Below, one piece after another: positions 40,689 to 50,064 of a stretch of DNA of 64,000 bases (positions within the stretch are counted from its first letter, which is position 1; each line of letters begins with the position of its first letter). The notes under the pieces are model-generated. The model did not search any database. It saw only the letters and a list, made by a program, of their open reading frames with translations, and was not told where the DNA came from. Made by a program: the position numbers and the translations under genes. The stretch lies in the NCBI RefSeq assembly GCF_011455875.1, contig NZ_CP015031.1:62001-126000 (forward strand), given 5' to 3'. The DNA comes from Basfia succiniciproducens. GTDB taxonomy: Bacteria > Pseudomonadota > Gammaproteobacteria > Enterobacterales > Pasteurellaceae.

Positions 40689-41570
40689 TTATTTTAGTTT
40701 TCCTGTAATACGACACCATTCTTCGCGCTCAACTACCGCGTCGAGGTCAAATTTAGCCTGATAGGCTTCGCAAACCGATTCCGCTTGTGTGGCAAGAATG
40801 CCGGACAGCCCGAGATTGCCCTTTTCTTTCACTAATTCGCTGATTACCGGATACAGTTCTTTCAGCGGTCCGGCAAGAATATTGGCAACCACAACTTCCG
40901 CTTTCATATTGGCGGGTTTATCTTCGGAAAGATAAAGTTTCAGGCGATCCGCAACGCCGTTTTGTTCCGCATTATTACGGCTTGCCAGAATCGCTTGAGG
41001 ATCGATATCGATACCGATAGCTTCTTTGGCACCTAATTTAAGGGCGGCGATGGCTAAAATACCTGATCCGCAGCCGAAATCGATCACAGTTTTTCCCGCA
41101 AGATCTAAACCGTCTAACCATTCTAAACAAAGCGCCGTAGTCGGATGCGTACCCGTCCCGAAAGCAAGACCCGGGTCAAGCATCACATTTACCGCATTCG
41201 GATCCGGCACTTCGCGCCAGCTCGGACAAATCCATAAACGCTTGCCGAATTGCATCGGGTGAAAATTATCCATCCATTCCCGTTCCCAATCTTTATCTTC
41301 AATTTGTTCGATTTTATAGGCGGTATTTTCATCAAGATGTCCTTCCTGTCGCAATAAACGGACAATCTGCTGCATATCGGTTTCCGCATCAAAAAGCGCA
41401 ATCACATCGGTATTTCCCCACAGACGGGTTTCACCCGGTAAAGGCTCGAAAATAGGCGTGTCTTGGCTGTCCATAAAGGTTACGGACACAGAACCGATTT
41501 CCTCTAAATAATCACTAATCGTTTCCGCTTTTTCATTTGTGCTGTTTAATCTGATTTGTACCCAAGCCAT
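40689..41570 (-). CDS. prmA: ribosomal protein L11 methyltransferase
   Basis: Trimethylates amino groups of ribosomal protein L11. 293 residues, equal to E. coli. SAM-binding motif [18 protein letters not shown], then IDIDPQA, and the [10 protein letters not shown] motif IV. Part of prmA-dusB-fis. Confidence 0.96.
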   Translation of the reverse strand: MAWVQIRLNSTNEKAETISDYLEEIGSVSVTFMDSQDTPIFEPLPGETRLWGNTDVIALFDAETDMQQIVRLLRQEGHLDENTAYKIEQIEDKDWEREWMDNFHPMQFGKRLWICPSWREVPDPNAVNVMLDPGLAFGTGTHPTTALCLEWLDGLDLAGKTVIDFGCGSGILAIAALKLGAKEAIGIDIDPQAILASRNNAEQNGVADRLKLYLSEDKPANMKAEVVVANILAGPLKELYPVISELVKEKGNLGLSGILATQAESVCEAYQAKFDLDAVVEREEWCRITGKLK

Positions 41571-41629
41571 TTAAAATTCCTCTCTCTAAAAAGTGCGGTG
41601 AATTTTAGCATAGTTTTGCCGGCAAGCAG

Positions 41630-42517
41630 CTATTCTTTGTTTGCTGACGCTTGATTTCTTAATATTGCCGGTAATCGATAAATCATTATGGCGGCAAGAA
41701 TAGACAGGCAGCCGAAAGCTTTGTGAAGGGTGAGTCGTTCGTCCAGTATGAGTATGCTGAAAAATAGCGTCCATACCGGTTCAAGGATCATAATAATTGC
41801 CGCCGTGGCGACATGGCAGTATTTTTGTCCGTAGGTTTGTAGCAGCATACGAAGATTGGTGGCGATAACGAGACTGCACAGAAACCATCCCCAAGCAGTC
41901 ATCGAAATGGATGTAGGCCATTGTTCAAATAGAATCGAAAGGGTTCCGCAGCATGTACCCACAATAAATAACTGAATCGTAGTGAAGGAAAGGACGGGGA
42001 TGTCTCTGGCATATTGATTGTTGAGAACAAAATAGAGGGCGGCTACTAGCGAGGAAATCAGAAATATTAAACTGCCGAAAGAAAAATGTAGACCGCCTTT
42101 TCCCGACGAAAGTAAATAGAGGCCGGTAAATGCGGCGGGTAATGCGAGCCAGAATGATTTATAGGGAAGATGTCCGAATATCAACCAGGATAGTAACGGC
42201 GCAATCAACATCGACAGGCTGACCAGAAAGGCGCCCTCGCCAAAGTGGGCGCTGTTAATCAATCCTAACATCCATAACATGATATACACCGCATAACATA
42301 ATCCGGCCAGGGCTGATTTAATCAGCTGCGGTTTATCGAGTTGTTTCAATTGCGGATAAGCAAGGGGGAAGAAGAAGATTGCAGCCAGGAAAAAACGTAA
42401 TCCGATAAATCCTAAGGCGGGAAATTCCGTCATTGAAAATTTTGAAAAAAACCAGCCTGAAGCGGCGATAAGCGAAACGATGAAAAGGATTATTTCCCCG
42501 CGATATTTTTGTAGCAT
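41630..42517 (-). CDS. EamA/DMT-family transporter
   Basis: 295 residues with ten predicted helices in two EamA repeats (second repeat ends LEPVWTLFFSILILDERLTLHKAFGCLSILAAIMIY in parts). Drug/metabolite transporter superfamily; substrate unknown. It lies 68 bp behind uxuA on the same strand but a hairpin terminator intervenes, so it may be independent of the uronate operon. Confidence 0.85.
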   Translation of the reverse strand: MLQKYRGEIILFIVSLIAASGWFFSKFSMTEFPALGFIGLRFFLAAIFFFPLAYPQLKQLDKPQLIKSALAGLCYAVYIMLWMLGLINSAHFGEGAFLVSLSMLIAPLLSWLIFGHLPYKSFWLALPAAFTGLYLLSSGKGGLHFSFGSLIFLISSLVAALYFVLNNQYARDIPVLSFTTIQLFIVGTCCGTLSILFEQWPTSISMTAWGWFLCSLVIATNLRMLLQTYGQKYCHVATAAIIMILEPVWTLFFSILILDERLTLHKAFGCLSILAAIMIYRLPAILRNQASANKE

Positions 42518-42536
42518 AAGGCACCTTAAAAAATTT

Positions 42537-42569
42537 CGAAAAAACCGACCGCACTTTTATTGTGCGGCC
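42537..42569 (-). terminator. uxuA terminator using an uptake signal
   Basis: Minus strand GGCCGCAC-AATAAAA-GTGCGGTC forms an 8-bp stem (one G-U) followed by GGTTTTTTC. One arm is an exact uptake signal (42548-42556), the other a partial inverse copy. Confidence 0.75.
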
Positions 42570-42585
42570 TAGTGTTTTTAACGGG

Positions 42586-43770
42586 TTATTTTTCAAAAAA
42601 GACTTTTTTCAATGCCATTTCCAAACCGCGGAATTCGGCTAAACCTTTTAAACGGCCGATTGCCGAATAGCCGGGATTGGTTTTCTTCTTCAAGTCGTCA
42701 AGCATTTGATGGCCGTGATCCGGGCGCATCGGGATTAAGCGGGTTTCACCGCTAGCTTTGCGGCGATATTCTTCCGTTAATAAAGCTTTTACCACATTAA
42801 ACATGTCTACATCACCCTGCAAATGCGCCGCTTCATGGAAGGTCAACGGATTATCTTCACGGCAGGTTGAACGTAAATGCGCAAAATAAATGCGATCACC
42901 GAATTTCTCGGTCATTTTGACTAAATCATTGTCCGCCCGAACGCCGTAAGAACCGGTACACATAGTGAAACCGTTAGCCGGTAAATCGCAAGTGTCCACG
43001 TACCATTGCATATCTTCAATGGTGGAAACGATACGCGGTAAACCTAAAATCGGACGCGGAGGATCATCGGGGTGAACCGCCATTTTAATACCCACTTCCT
43101 GTGCCACAGGAATGATTTCGTTTAAGAAATATGCCAAGTGGGTACGGAATTTTTCCGGCGAAATATCTTTATAGCGATCCAGTTGGCCTTGGAATTCCTC
43201 TAAGGTGTAACCTTCTTCCGCACCGGGTAAACCGGCGATAATATTACTAGTTAATTGTCTAATATCCGCATCCGACATTTTATCAAAATAGGCTTTGGCT
43301 TGTTTTTGTTCTTCTGCAGTATAAGTTTGTTCCGCACCGGGACGTTTTAAAATATGCAGTTCGAATGCGGCAAAAGCAATTTGATCAAAACGTAACGCTT
43401 TTGAACCGTCCGGCAGTTCATAGGCAAGATCGGTACGGGTCCAGTCCAGCACCGGCATAAAGTTGTAACAAACGGTATCAATGCCGCATTGAGCAAGATT
43501 GCGTAAGGTTTGTTTATAATTTTCAATCCAGGTTTTGTAATTGCCCGTTTGGGTTTTAATTTCTTCGTGAACCGGCACACTTTCAACTACCGACCAGGTT
43601 AGCCCGGCAGCCTCGATAATTGCCTTACGTTTTTCAATTTCTTCAACCGACCAGACTTGACCGTTCGGAATATGGTGAAGGGCATTCACAATGCCGGTTG
43701 CACCCGCCTGACGAATATCGGCTAAAGAGACGGGATCATTCGGTCCGTACCAACGCCATGTTTGTTCCAT
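42586..43770 (-). CDS. uxuA: mannonate dehydratase UxuA
   Basis: Dehydrates D-mannonate to KDG, the last branch-specific step of glucuronate use. 394 residues, equal to E. coli. Features: [14 protein letters not shown], a TIM-barrel with metal ligands around [45 protein letters not shown]. It follows the island-2 regulator by 32 nt and ends the minus-strand operon dctQ2-dctM2-GH31-gntR-uxuA. Confidence 0.96.
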   Translation of the reverse strand: MEQTWRWYGPNDPVSLADIRQAGATGIVNALHHIPNGQVWSVEEIEKRKAIIEAAGLTWSVVESVPVHEEIKTQTGNYKTWIENYKQTLRNLAQCGIDTVCYNFMPVLDWTRTDLAYELPDGSKALRFDQIAFAAFELHILKRPGAEQTYTAEEQKQAKAYFDKMSDADIRQLTSNIIAGLPGAEEGYTLEEFQGQLDRYKDISPEKFRTHLAYFLNEIIPVAQEVGIKMAVHPDDPPRPILGLPRIVSTIEDMQWYVDTCDLPANGFTMCTGSYGVRADNDLVKMTEKFGDRIYFAHLRSTCREDNPLTFHEAAHLQGDVDMFNVVKALLTEEYRRKASGETRLIPMRPDHGHQMLDDLKKKTNPGYSAIGRLKGLAEFRGLEMALKKVFFEK

Positions 43771-43802
43771 AAAAACTCCTTATTTAATTAGGGTATGTTT
43801 AT

Positions 43803-44558
43803 TTAAAGTCCGACAACAACCGGATTTACACTAAATAGGAAACCGTCAAAATCCGGATCTTCAATGTCGGATAACTCAAATAACTTTTGTTTTACGTTTT
43901 CTAAGTGCTGCCACATTGCTTTTTTTGCAAGTGCGGGATTTTTTCGTTGAATGCCGTTTAAAATATTCTGATGATCCTGAAGCCAGGATTTACGGTATTC
44001 CTGATCAGTAATATGGGCATGTAATCCCTGCCACATGGATGACTTCGTCCGATATTTCCAGAGCTCCTTTTGCAATTTAATCAGAATTTCATTTTGTGTA
44101 ATTTCGGCAATCGCACTATGAAACTCTTCATCGGCAGTATAATCTTTGTCGTCTTCGGCTAAGGTCATTCGTTCTTTATTCAGGATTTCTTTCAATCTTA
44201 AAATATCGCTACGAGTGGCTTGAATGGCGGCGAATTCCGCAATACCGCTTTCTAATAACTGTCTTGCCTGTAAAAGTTCAAACGGTCCGACGTCTTCATA
44301 AGTGTCATCCTGATTTTCTTCCGATGTCAGGGGCATATTGATAACATATACGCCCGAACCTTTTCGCACTTCCACTAAATTTTCCAATTCAAGCATAATG
44401 ATAGCCTCACGAACCACTGTGCGACTGACATTCATTTTTTCTGCGAGATCTCGCTCAGGCGGTAATCTTTCACCTATTTGGTAAAGACCGTCAATTAGTT
44501 CCTGTTTTAAGATTGAACCGATTTTTTTATATGAGCGTAATTCTGCATTATCCGTCAT
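43803..44558 (-). CDS. uxuR: GntR/FadR-family regulator, UxuR-like (island 2)
   Basis: 251 residues: winged helix ([29 protein letters not shown]) and FCD domain ([35 protein letters not shown]). Paralogous to the island-1 regulator along its whole length. It begins 2 nt after the GH31 stop, so translation is likely coupled. Predicted repressor of the glucuronate genes through ATTGGT-N2-ACCAAT type operators at 48823 and 48940. Confidence 0.85.
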   Translation of the reverse strand: MTDNAELRSYKKIGSILKQELIDGLYQIGERLPPERDLAEKMNVSRTVVREAIIMLELENLVEVRKGSGVYVINMPLTSEENQDDTYEDVGPFELLQARQLLESGIAEFAAIQATRSDILRLKEILNKERMTLAEDDKDYTADEEFHSAIAEITQNEILIKLQKELWKYRTKSSMWQGLHAHITDQEYRKSWLQDHQNILNGIQRKNPALAKKAMWQHLENVKQKLFELSDIEDPDFDGFLFSVNPVVVGL

Positions 44559-44560
44559 TT

Positions 44561-46951
44561 TTAACTCTCTTTAATATCTCCTAAACTTAATTCCGTACCG
44601 GATTTAAATACTTTGCCGTTAACAGTCAACGGTCTGGTTTCGGTCTCCGGTAAAGTAATTTTTAACGCATTATAAGCAGGTGTCCAGGTCCCTTGTTTTT
44701 GAATGTTTAAATTAACGCTATCTTTGTTACAACTTAATTTCAGCGTTAATTGTAAGTAGCCGTTATGTTGATATCGATAGGTTTCGCCATCGTCATCAAA
44801 AATCGTTGATGCGGCCTCGCCTTCCCGAATAAACGGAAAGACCAGTAATTCTCTAGAAGTATCTTGTTTTGCACAACTATAAGCCGTTCTTTCCGATAAC
44901 GGTAAGATTGCCCCCGCTTTTACAAATAACGGAAGTCGTTCCAGCGGCGCACCGACGGTCACGGTCTGACCCGCCTCATAATAAGTATGGGCATGGAAAT
45001 CATACCAACCGGCATTATTTTGCGGTAAGTAAACTTCGCGTTGATGTTGACCTTTTTCCACTACCGAAGCCACTAATAAATCTTTCCCGAATAGGTAGTC
45101 GTCGGTTTCCTCATAGGTCTTCATATCATGTTCGTGATCTAAGAATGTCGGGCGCAACATAGGTTCAAGATCCTGATGAGATTGCCAGAACGCATTGTAA
45201 ATATACGGCATCAACTTATAACGTAATTTAATTGTATCACGAATAATATTGGTTACAGCGGGGTACATCCAAGGCTCATTTACGGTTTTGTCATCGTTCC
45301 AGGAATGGATGGTAAAGCGCGGATGCATTATACCGTTTTGAACCCAGCGAACGAATAATTCGGGTTCCGGTTTGTCTCCGGAAAAACCGCCCACATCATG
45401 ACCGACATTATATAGCCCGGATAAACTCATACCTAATCCCATGCGAATGTTATAACGTAAGGTCGTCCAGTTGGTTCTGTTATCCCCCGACCAGGTTTGC
45501 ACGTAGCGGTTCATACCGGCACAGCCGGAACGGGAAATCAGATACGGACGCTGATGAGGCGCAAACTCTTTTTGCGCCTCATAAGAGGCTTTCATCATTA
45601 ATAGCGGATGTAACGGACGGATGAGTTTTATCGGCGTTTCTTTGCCGAAACCGACGCATTTTGCGTTGTCATCCCAAATTTCAAACTCATTGTTATCGTT
45701 CCAGGTTGAACCGATACCGCGTTCTAACAGCTGTTCTTTAACATTATCTTTCCACCATTGTACGGTTGCGGGATTGGTGAAATCTAAATGCGAGCCTTCA
45801 TCGTCCCAGAATACGGAACGCTCGGGTAGCTCGCTTTCGGAATCTTTAATAAATAAACCGAGTTCCTGGGCTTCTTTATATCGCGGGTGATCTTGCAGCA
45901 TGCAAGGTTTGATATTGGCCGCCAATCGCATTCCCGCATCACGGAAGTAGCCCGACATTTTCAACGGTTCCGGAATTTTTTCGTAGTTCCAGTTAAATAC
46001 GTAACGTTTGCCGTTAATTGAGGTGTAACCCGATGATAGTTGGAATGAATCGCAGGGGATATCATGTTCTTTACATAGGTCTACGAATTTTTTAAGTTGC
46101 TCTTGGGCATCCTCCGCATCCGTATAGCTCATAGTGGAACCGCTATAACCGAGTCCCCAGCGAGGACCAAAAATAGTGCCGCCGGTAAGTGCGGTGTATT
46201 TTTTGGTTACTTCTAACGTGCTTGGGCCGAGAATAACGTAGTAGTCCATATCCCCGTCTTCCGCGCGATAACTTTTATAAGCGATATGGTAGTTATCCAG
46301 CTCGTTGCCTAAATCAAACCAGCATTGGGCGAGATTATCGTAATAAATTCCGTAGCTGACGTCATTCTTGCGGGTGATATAGAAAGGGACGTGCTTGTAA
46401 AGCGGATCGGTTTTTTCCGCGTTGTAACCCATGGCGTCGAGATTACGCATTTCGAAACGACGGCCTTTACGGTTTAAGTCGCCGGCTTTTTCTCCTAAAC
46501 CATAGCAATTTTCGTCAAGGCTGCGCTCAATGAAATGGGAAATTTTATTATTATTTATGCCGAATAAGTAAGCTCCGGTTTTACGCTCCTGAATTAATGG
46601 CAACCAGTTACCGTCTTTATTGTATTGCCATTCAAGAGTAAGCGGTTGGTGAACGCGGACTTTTAATTTTTCGGTGACAACTTCAATAACATCATGCTCA
46701 AAGTTTAATTGATAAGTAGGCAACGAAAAACCTTCCGTTGAAAAACGTTCTCTTCCTGCAAAAGGCACATCCTCACAATTCGGAGAAATGGCCCAAGTGC
46801 GGTCTAATTTGAAGGAATTTTTGCGTGTGAACGCAACCCGGATAATATCCTGTTCCAGTACGAAAAGATGCAAAACATAATCCCGTTCGCATTGAATATC
46901 AATCCGGTTGCCTTCCTGTTTTAAAAACTTAGCCTGTTTTAATGTTTTCAT
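44561..46951 (-). CDS. glycoside hydrolase family 31 enzyme, cytoplasmic
   Basis: 796-residue alpha-glycosidase of family GH31 without a signal peptide. An N-terminal beta-sandwich (about 1-250) precedes the catalytic barrel with FGPRWGLGYSGS; the likely nucleophile is Asp419 in STWNDNNEFE and the likely acid/base Asp490 in TWSGDNRTNW. The barrel loop DSFQLSSGYT differs from ordinary maltase-type alpha-glucosidases and from YicI, so the substrate is open (alpha-glucosidase or alpha-xylosidase are only family guesses). It lies between dctM2 (19-nt gap) and the regulator (2-nt gap), firmly inside a glucuronate operon. Confidence 0.85.
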   Translation of the reverse strand: MKTLKQAKFLKQEGNRIDIQCERDYVLHLFVLEQDIIRVAFTRKNSFKLDRTWAISPNCEDVPFAGRERFSTEGFSLPTYQLNFEHDVIEVVTEKLKVRVHQPLTLEWQYNKDGNWLPLIQERKTGAYLFGINNNKISHFIERSLDENCYGLGEKAGDLNRKGRRFEMRNLDAMGYNAEKTDPLYKHVPFYITRKNDVSYGIYYDNLAQCWFDLGNELDNYHIAYKSYRAEDGDMDYYVILGPSTLEVTKKYTALTGGTIFGPRWGLGYSGSTMSYTDAEDAQEQLKKFVDLCKEHDIPCDSFQLSSGYTSINGKRYVFNWNYEKIPEPLKMSGYFRDAGMRLAANIKPCMLQDHPRYKEAQELGLFIKDSESELPERSVFWDDEGSHLDFTNPATVQWWKDNVKEQLLERGIGSTWNDNNEFEIWDDNAKCVGFGKETPIKLIRPLHPLLMMKASYEAQKEFAPHQRPYLISRSGCAGMNRYVQTWSGDNRTNWTTLRYNIRMGLGMSLSGLYNVGHDVGGFSGDKPEPELFVRWVQNGIMHPRFTIHSWNDDKTVNEPWMYPAVTNIIRDTIKLRYKLMPYIYNAFWQSHQDLEPMLRPTFLDHEHDMKTYEETDDYLFGKDLLVASVVEKGQHQREVYLPQNNAGWYDFHAHTYYEAGQTVTVGAPLERLPLFVKAGAILPLSERTAYSCAKQDTSRELLVFPFIREGEAASTIFDDDGETYRYQHNGYLQLTLKLSCNKDSVNLNIQKQGTWTPAYNALKITLPETETRPLTVNGKVFKSGTELSLGDIKES

Positions 46952-46970
46952 GACATATATCCTTTTTTAA

Positions 46971-48272
46971 TCAATAGCCGAGTAATGTTTGTGGCAACCA
47001 TAAGCTTAATTGCGGCAGGAATGTTACAAGGAATAGGGTTAAAATCAGTATTGCATAGAAAGGAAGCAACGGTTTAATGACTTTATCAATTTTTACGCCG
47101 GCTACGGAACAGCCGACGAACAGCGTTGAACCCACAGGCGGCGTGCAGATACCGATTGATAAGTTAAATGCCATTAAAATACCGAAATGTACCGGATCCA
47201 TACCTAATTCGGTCACGATTGGTAAAAAAATCGGGGTGAAAATTAATAATGCGGGAGTCATATCCATAAAGGTACCCACGATTAATAACGTTAAGTTGAT
47301 AATTAATAAAATAACAATAGGATTTTCCGAAACGCTTAATAAGGCATCACTGATGGTATAAGGAATATCCGCATTCGCCATCGCCCAGGACATACCCATG
47401 GATGCGCCGATTAATAACAATACAATTGAAGTTGTGGTCATGGCATCAAGGATAATCTGCGGTAATTCTTTCAGTGAAATTTCCTTATAGATAACCATGG
47501 AAAGAATCAGAGTATAAACAACGGCAATGGCGGAAGCTTCCGTAGCGGTAAAAATGCCGGCAATGATACCGCCGATGATGACGACGACTAGTCCTAAACT
47601 CGGTAATGCATCTAAAGTGCGATGAGTCACTTCTTTAAAGGTCGGTTTCGGTGAAACGGGATATTTATTTTTCTTCGCAATAAAGTAGGCGATGATCATG
47701 ATCCCTAAACCCATTAAAATCCCCGGAATGTAACCCGCTAAGAATAATGCGCCGATTGAGGTACCGCCGGAAATCAGAGAGTAAACGATGAAGGTATTAC
47801 TCGGGGGAATCAATAAGCCTGTCGGTGAAGAGGTAATATTTACCGCGGCGGAAAATGCCGGATCATAACCTTCTTTCTTTTGCAGCGGAGCCATTGTCCC
47901 GCCCACTGCAGCCGCCGCCGCGACCGCCGAACCGGAAATTGAGCCGAACATCATGTTGGCCAACACATTTACATGGGCTAAAGAACCGGGTAAGCGTCCG
48001 CCCAATACTTTGGCAAATTCAATAAGACGTAATGCGATACCGCCTCGGTTCATAATATTACCCGCCAGAATAAAGAAGGGAATAGCAAGCAACGAGAAAC
48101 TGTCTAAACCGGAGGCCATTTTTTGCGAAATTACCGCAATGGCCGCATCAAAAGGAATTGCCAGCATAATGGTAATTAATGATGACACGCCAATGGCAAA
48201 AGAAATTGGTACACCAATAGCCAGTAACAAGAAAAAACTACCGGCTAAAGTGATAATTGTTGTCCATTCCAT
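46971..48272 (-). CDS. TRAP transporter large permease, DctM type (island 2)
   Basis: 433 residues, about 12 helices, strongly similar to the island-1 DctM (shared GSISGSAVAAAAAVGGTMAP, FTPIFLPIVTELGMDPVHFG, CTPPVGSTLFVGCSVAGV). Sodium-coupled uptake with dctQ2 and dctP2; by context for glucuronate, or for a glucuronic-acid-containing sugar that the next gene, GH31, could split. Confidence 0.92.
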   Translation of the reverse strand: MEWTTIITLAGSFFLLLAIGVPISFAIGVSSLITIMLAIPFDAAIAVISQKMASGLDSFSLLAIPFFILAGNIMNRGGIALRLIEFAKVLGGRLPGSLAHVNVLANMMFGSISGSAVAAAAAVGGTMAPLQKKEGYDPAFSAAVNITSSPTGLLIPPSNTFIVYSLISGGTSIGALFLAGYIPGILMGLGIMIIAYFIAKKNKYPVSPKPTFKEVTHRTLDALPSLGLVVVIIGGIIAGIFTATEASAIAVVYTLILSMVIYKEISLKELPQIILDAMTTTSIVLLLIGASMGMSWAMANADIPYTISDALLSVSENPIVILLIINLTLLIVGTFMDMTPALLIFTPIFLPIVTELGMDPVHFGILMAFNLSIGICTPPVGSTLFVGCSVAGVKIDKVIKPLLPFYAILILTLFLVTFLPQLSLWLPQTLLGY

Positions 48273-48283
48273 ATAAGGCTCCT

Positions 48284-48775
48284 TTAATTTTGCGCTGAAA
48301 GTTGACGGAGTTCGGCGAATAAATCTCTTGCCGAAAATATAAGCATAAAGAATCCGCTAACGGGTAGAGCAAGATAAACCAGCCCCATTTGAATACCCAG
48401 AACGGGAGAGATCTGACCTGCGGCAATAGTATCGAGTACCAGTTTCATACCACCGTAGCACATGATCACCGTAATAAAAAATATACTGATTAGATTAATA
48501 ATGAGTTGAAGAAAAGCGTACTTTTTAGGCGAAGCTTCGAGTTTCATTAATAATAAATCAATGGCGAGATGTTTCTTTTTTCCTAACCCGTAAGCGGCAC
48601 CGACCAGCCCTACCCAAATAAACAGGAAGCGAGCGAGTTCATCCGTGACGGTACTCGGTGCGTTCAATACATAACGTGAAAAAACCTGCCATACGACGGA
48701 AATAACCAGCGCAATACATAGTACGACACAGAAAACGGCTAAAATGCGCTCTAACAGAGAAATGAACTTAGTCAT
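48284..48775 (-). CDS. TRAP transporter small permease, DctQ type (island 2)
   Basis: 163 residues, four helices, WQVFSRYVLNAPSTVTDELARF and KKKHLAIDLLL typical of DctQ. Same length as the island-1 subunit. First gene of the minus-strand operon, with its promoter in the shared divergent region. Its dctP partner is on the opposite strand, unlike island 1. Confidence 0.92.
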   Translation of the reverse strand: MTKFISLLERILAVFCVVLCIALVISVVWQVFSRYVLNAPSTVTDELARFLFIWVGLVGAAYGLGKKKHLAIDLLLMKLEASPKKYAFLQLIINLISIFFITVIMCYGGMKLVLDTIAAGQISPVLGIQMGLVYLALPVSGFFMLIFSARDLFAELRQLSAQN

Positions 48776-48822
48776 AATCTTCTCCTTAAAGATTAATCAT
48801 TATTTACGAAATTTATTCTTAA

Positions 48823-48836
48823 ATTGGTAAACCAAT
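48823..48836 (-). promoter_or_regulatory. UxuR-type operator near the dctQ2 promoter
   Basis: ATTGGTAAACCAAT, perfect 6-2-6 palindrome resembling the E. coli UxuR/ExuR consensus (ATTGGTATACCAAT), 48 bp upstream of dctQ2. Confidence 0.75.
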
Positions 48837-48888
48837 ATACTGTTTTTATAGAAAAATAATATTTATTTTTTGTTGTTTTTGTCTGTTT

Positions 48889-48904
48889 TGTGATCTTATT
48901 CACA
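48889..48904. promoter_or_regulatory. CRP binding site, island 2
   Basis: TGTGATCTTATTCACA, perfect TGTGA-N6-TCACA, between the two operators in the dctQ2/dctP2 divergent region. Confidence 0.85.
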
Positions 48905-48939
48905 GTTTTAAATAAAAGATATAGAGCCAATTATTATTT

Positions 48940-48949
48940 TGGTATACCA
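48940..48949 (+). promoter_or_regulatory. UxuR-type operator before dctP2
   Basis: Perfect palindrome TGGTATACCA within TTTTGGTATACCATTT, 36 bp downstream of the CRP site; includes TATACC as a plausible -10. Confidence 0.7.
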
Positions 48950-49015
48950 TTTGCCGCAAATGATAGGAGGAAAACTATCGACATCCCACCCATTCTTTGT
49001 ATGGAGAACCTACAT

Positions 49016-50002
49016 ATGTTTATGAAGAAGAAAGTACTTACGTTAGCAATTAGCGGTTTACTGGCGGCAACCGTGTCTTTTTCGGTATCGGCGAAAACGA
49101 CGCTGAAATTAAGCCACAATAATGACAAAACCCACCCGGTGCATATTTCTATGCAAGCCATGGCTGACGAAGTTAAAAAATTAACCGACGGCGAAGTGGT
49201 TATCCGTATTTACCCTAACAGTCAATTAGGCAACCAACGGGAATCAATGGAATTAATTCAGTCGGGCTCCCTTGATATGGCGAAATCCAACGCCAGCGAA
49301 CTGGAAGCGTTTGAACCGATATATGGCGCATTTAACGTTCCGTACTTATTTAAAGATTCTGAACATTATTATAAGGTCTTACGGGATCCTGAAATCGGTG
49401 GAAAAATCTTGGATTCCACAAAAGGCAAAGGATTTATCGGTTTAACTTATTATGATGCCGGTTCCCGCAGTTTTTATGCGAAGAAACCAATTAAAACTCC
49501 GGCCGATTTAAAAGGACTGAAAGTACGCGTACAACCGAGCCCAAGCGCATTGGAAATGATGAAATTAATGGGGGCGTCGGCTACACCGTTGGCATTCGGC
49601 GAACTTTATACCGCGCTCCAACAAGGCGTTGTTGATGCCGCCGAAAATAATCCGACCGCTTTGACTTTAATGCGTCACGGTGAAGTGGCAAAATTTTATA
49701 GTGAAGATGAACACACGATTATTCCGGATGTTCTGTTAATCAGTGAAAAATCCTGGGGTAAATTAACGCCGGAACAACAAAAAATTGTGAAAGAGGCGGC
49801 GGATAATTCCATGATGAGTCATAAAGATCTTTGGGCTAAAGCTACTGAAGAAGAAATTCAAAAAGCAAAAGATACGATGGGAGTAGAATTCGTTAAAGTG
49901 GATAAACAACCGTTCGTTGATGCGGTAAAACCAATGCATGATAAAGCGCTTGCGGATCCGGTTATCGGACCGATTGTGCAAAAAATTGATGCGGCACGAT
50001 AA
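49016..50002 (+). CDS. TRAP transporter solute-binding protein, DctP type (island 2)
   Basis: Periplasmic binding protein. I start at ATG 49016 (MFMKKKVLTLAIS), 9 nt after GGAG, giving 328 residues with a signal peptide ending SFSVSA; the open frame extends to 48890 but that part overlaps the operator and lacks a signal. Conserved: TLKLSHNNDKTHPV, YPNSQLGNQRESMELIQ, GSRSFYAKKPIKTPADLKGLKVRV in parts, QQGVVDAAENN. First gene of dctP2-uxuB-uxaC2-kdgK-eda. Confidence 0.92.
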   Translation: MFMKKKVLTLAISGLLAATVSFSVSAKTTLKLSHNNDKTHPVHISMQAMADEVKKLTDGEVVIRIYPNSQLGNQRESMELIQSGSLDMAKSNASELEAFEPIYGAFNVPYLFKDSEHYYKVLRDPEIGGKILDSTKGKGFIGLTYYDAGSRSFYAKKPIKTPADLKGLKVRVQPSPSALEMMKLMGASATPLAFGELYTALQQGVVDAAENNPTALTLMRHGEVAKFYSEDEHTIIPDVLLISEKSWGKLTPEQQKIVKEAADNSMMSHKDLWAKATEEEIQKAKDTMGVEFVKVDKQPFVDAVKPMHDKALADPVIGPIVQKIDAAR

Positions 50003-50064
50003 TAATGAACGATTAGGGCATGATAACCATGCCCTTTAATTTTTGGTATATGGAGAAAGATAAA

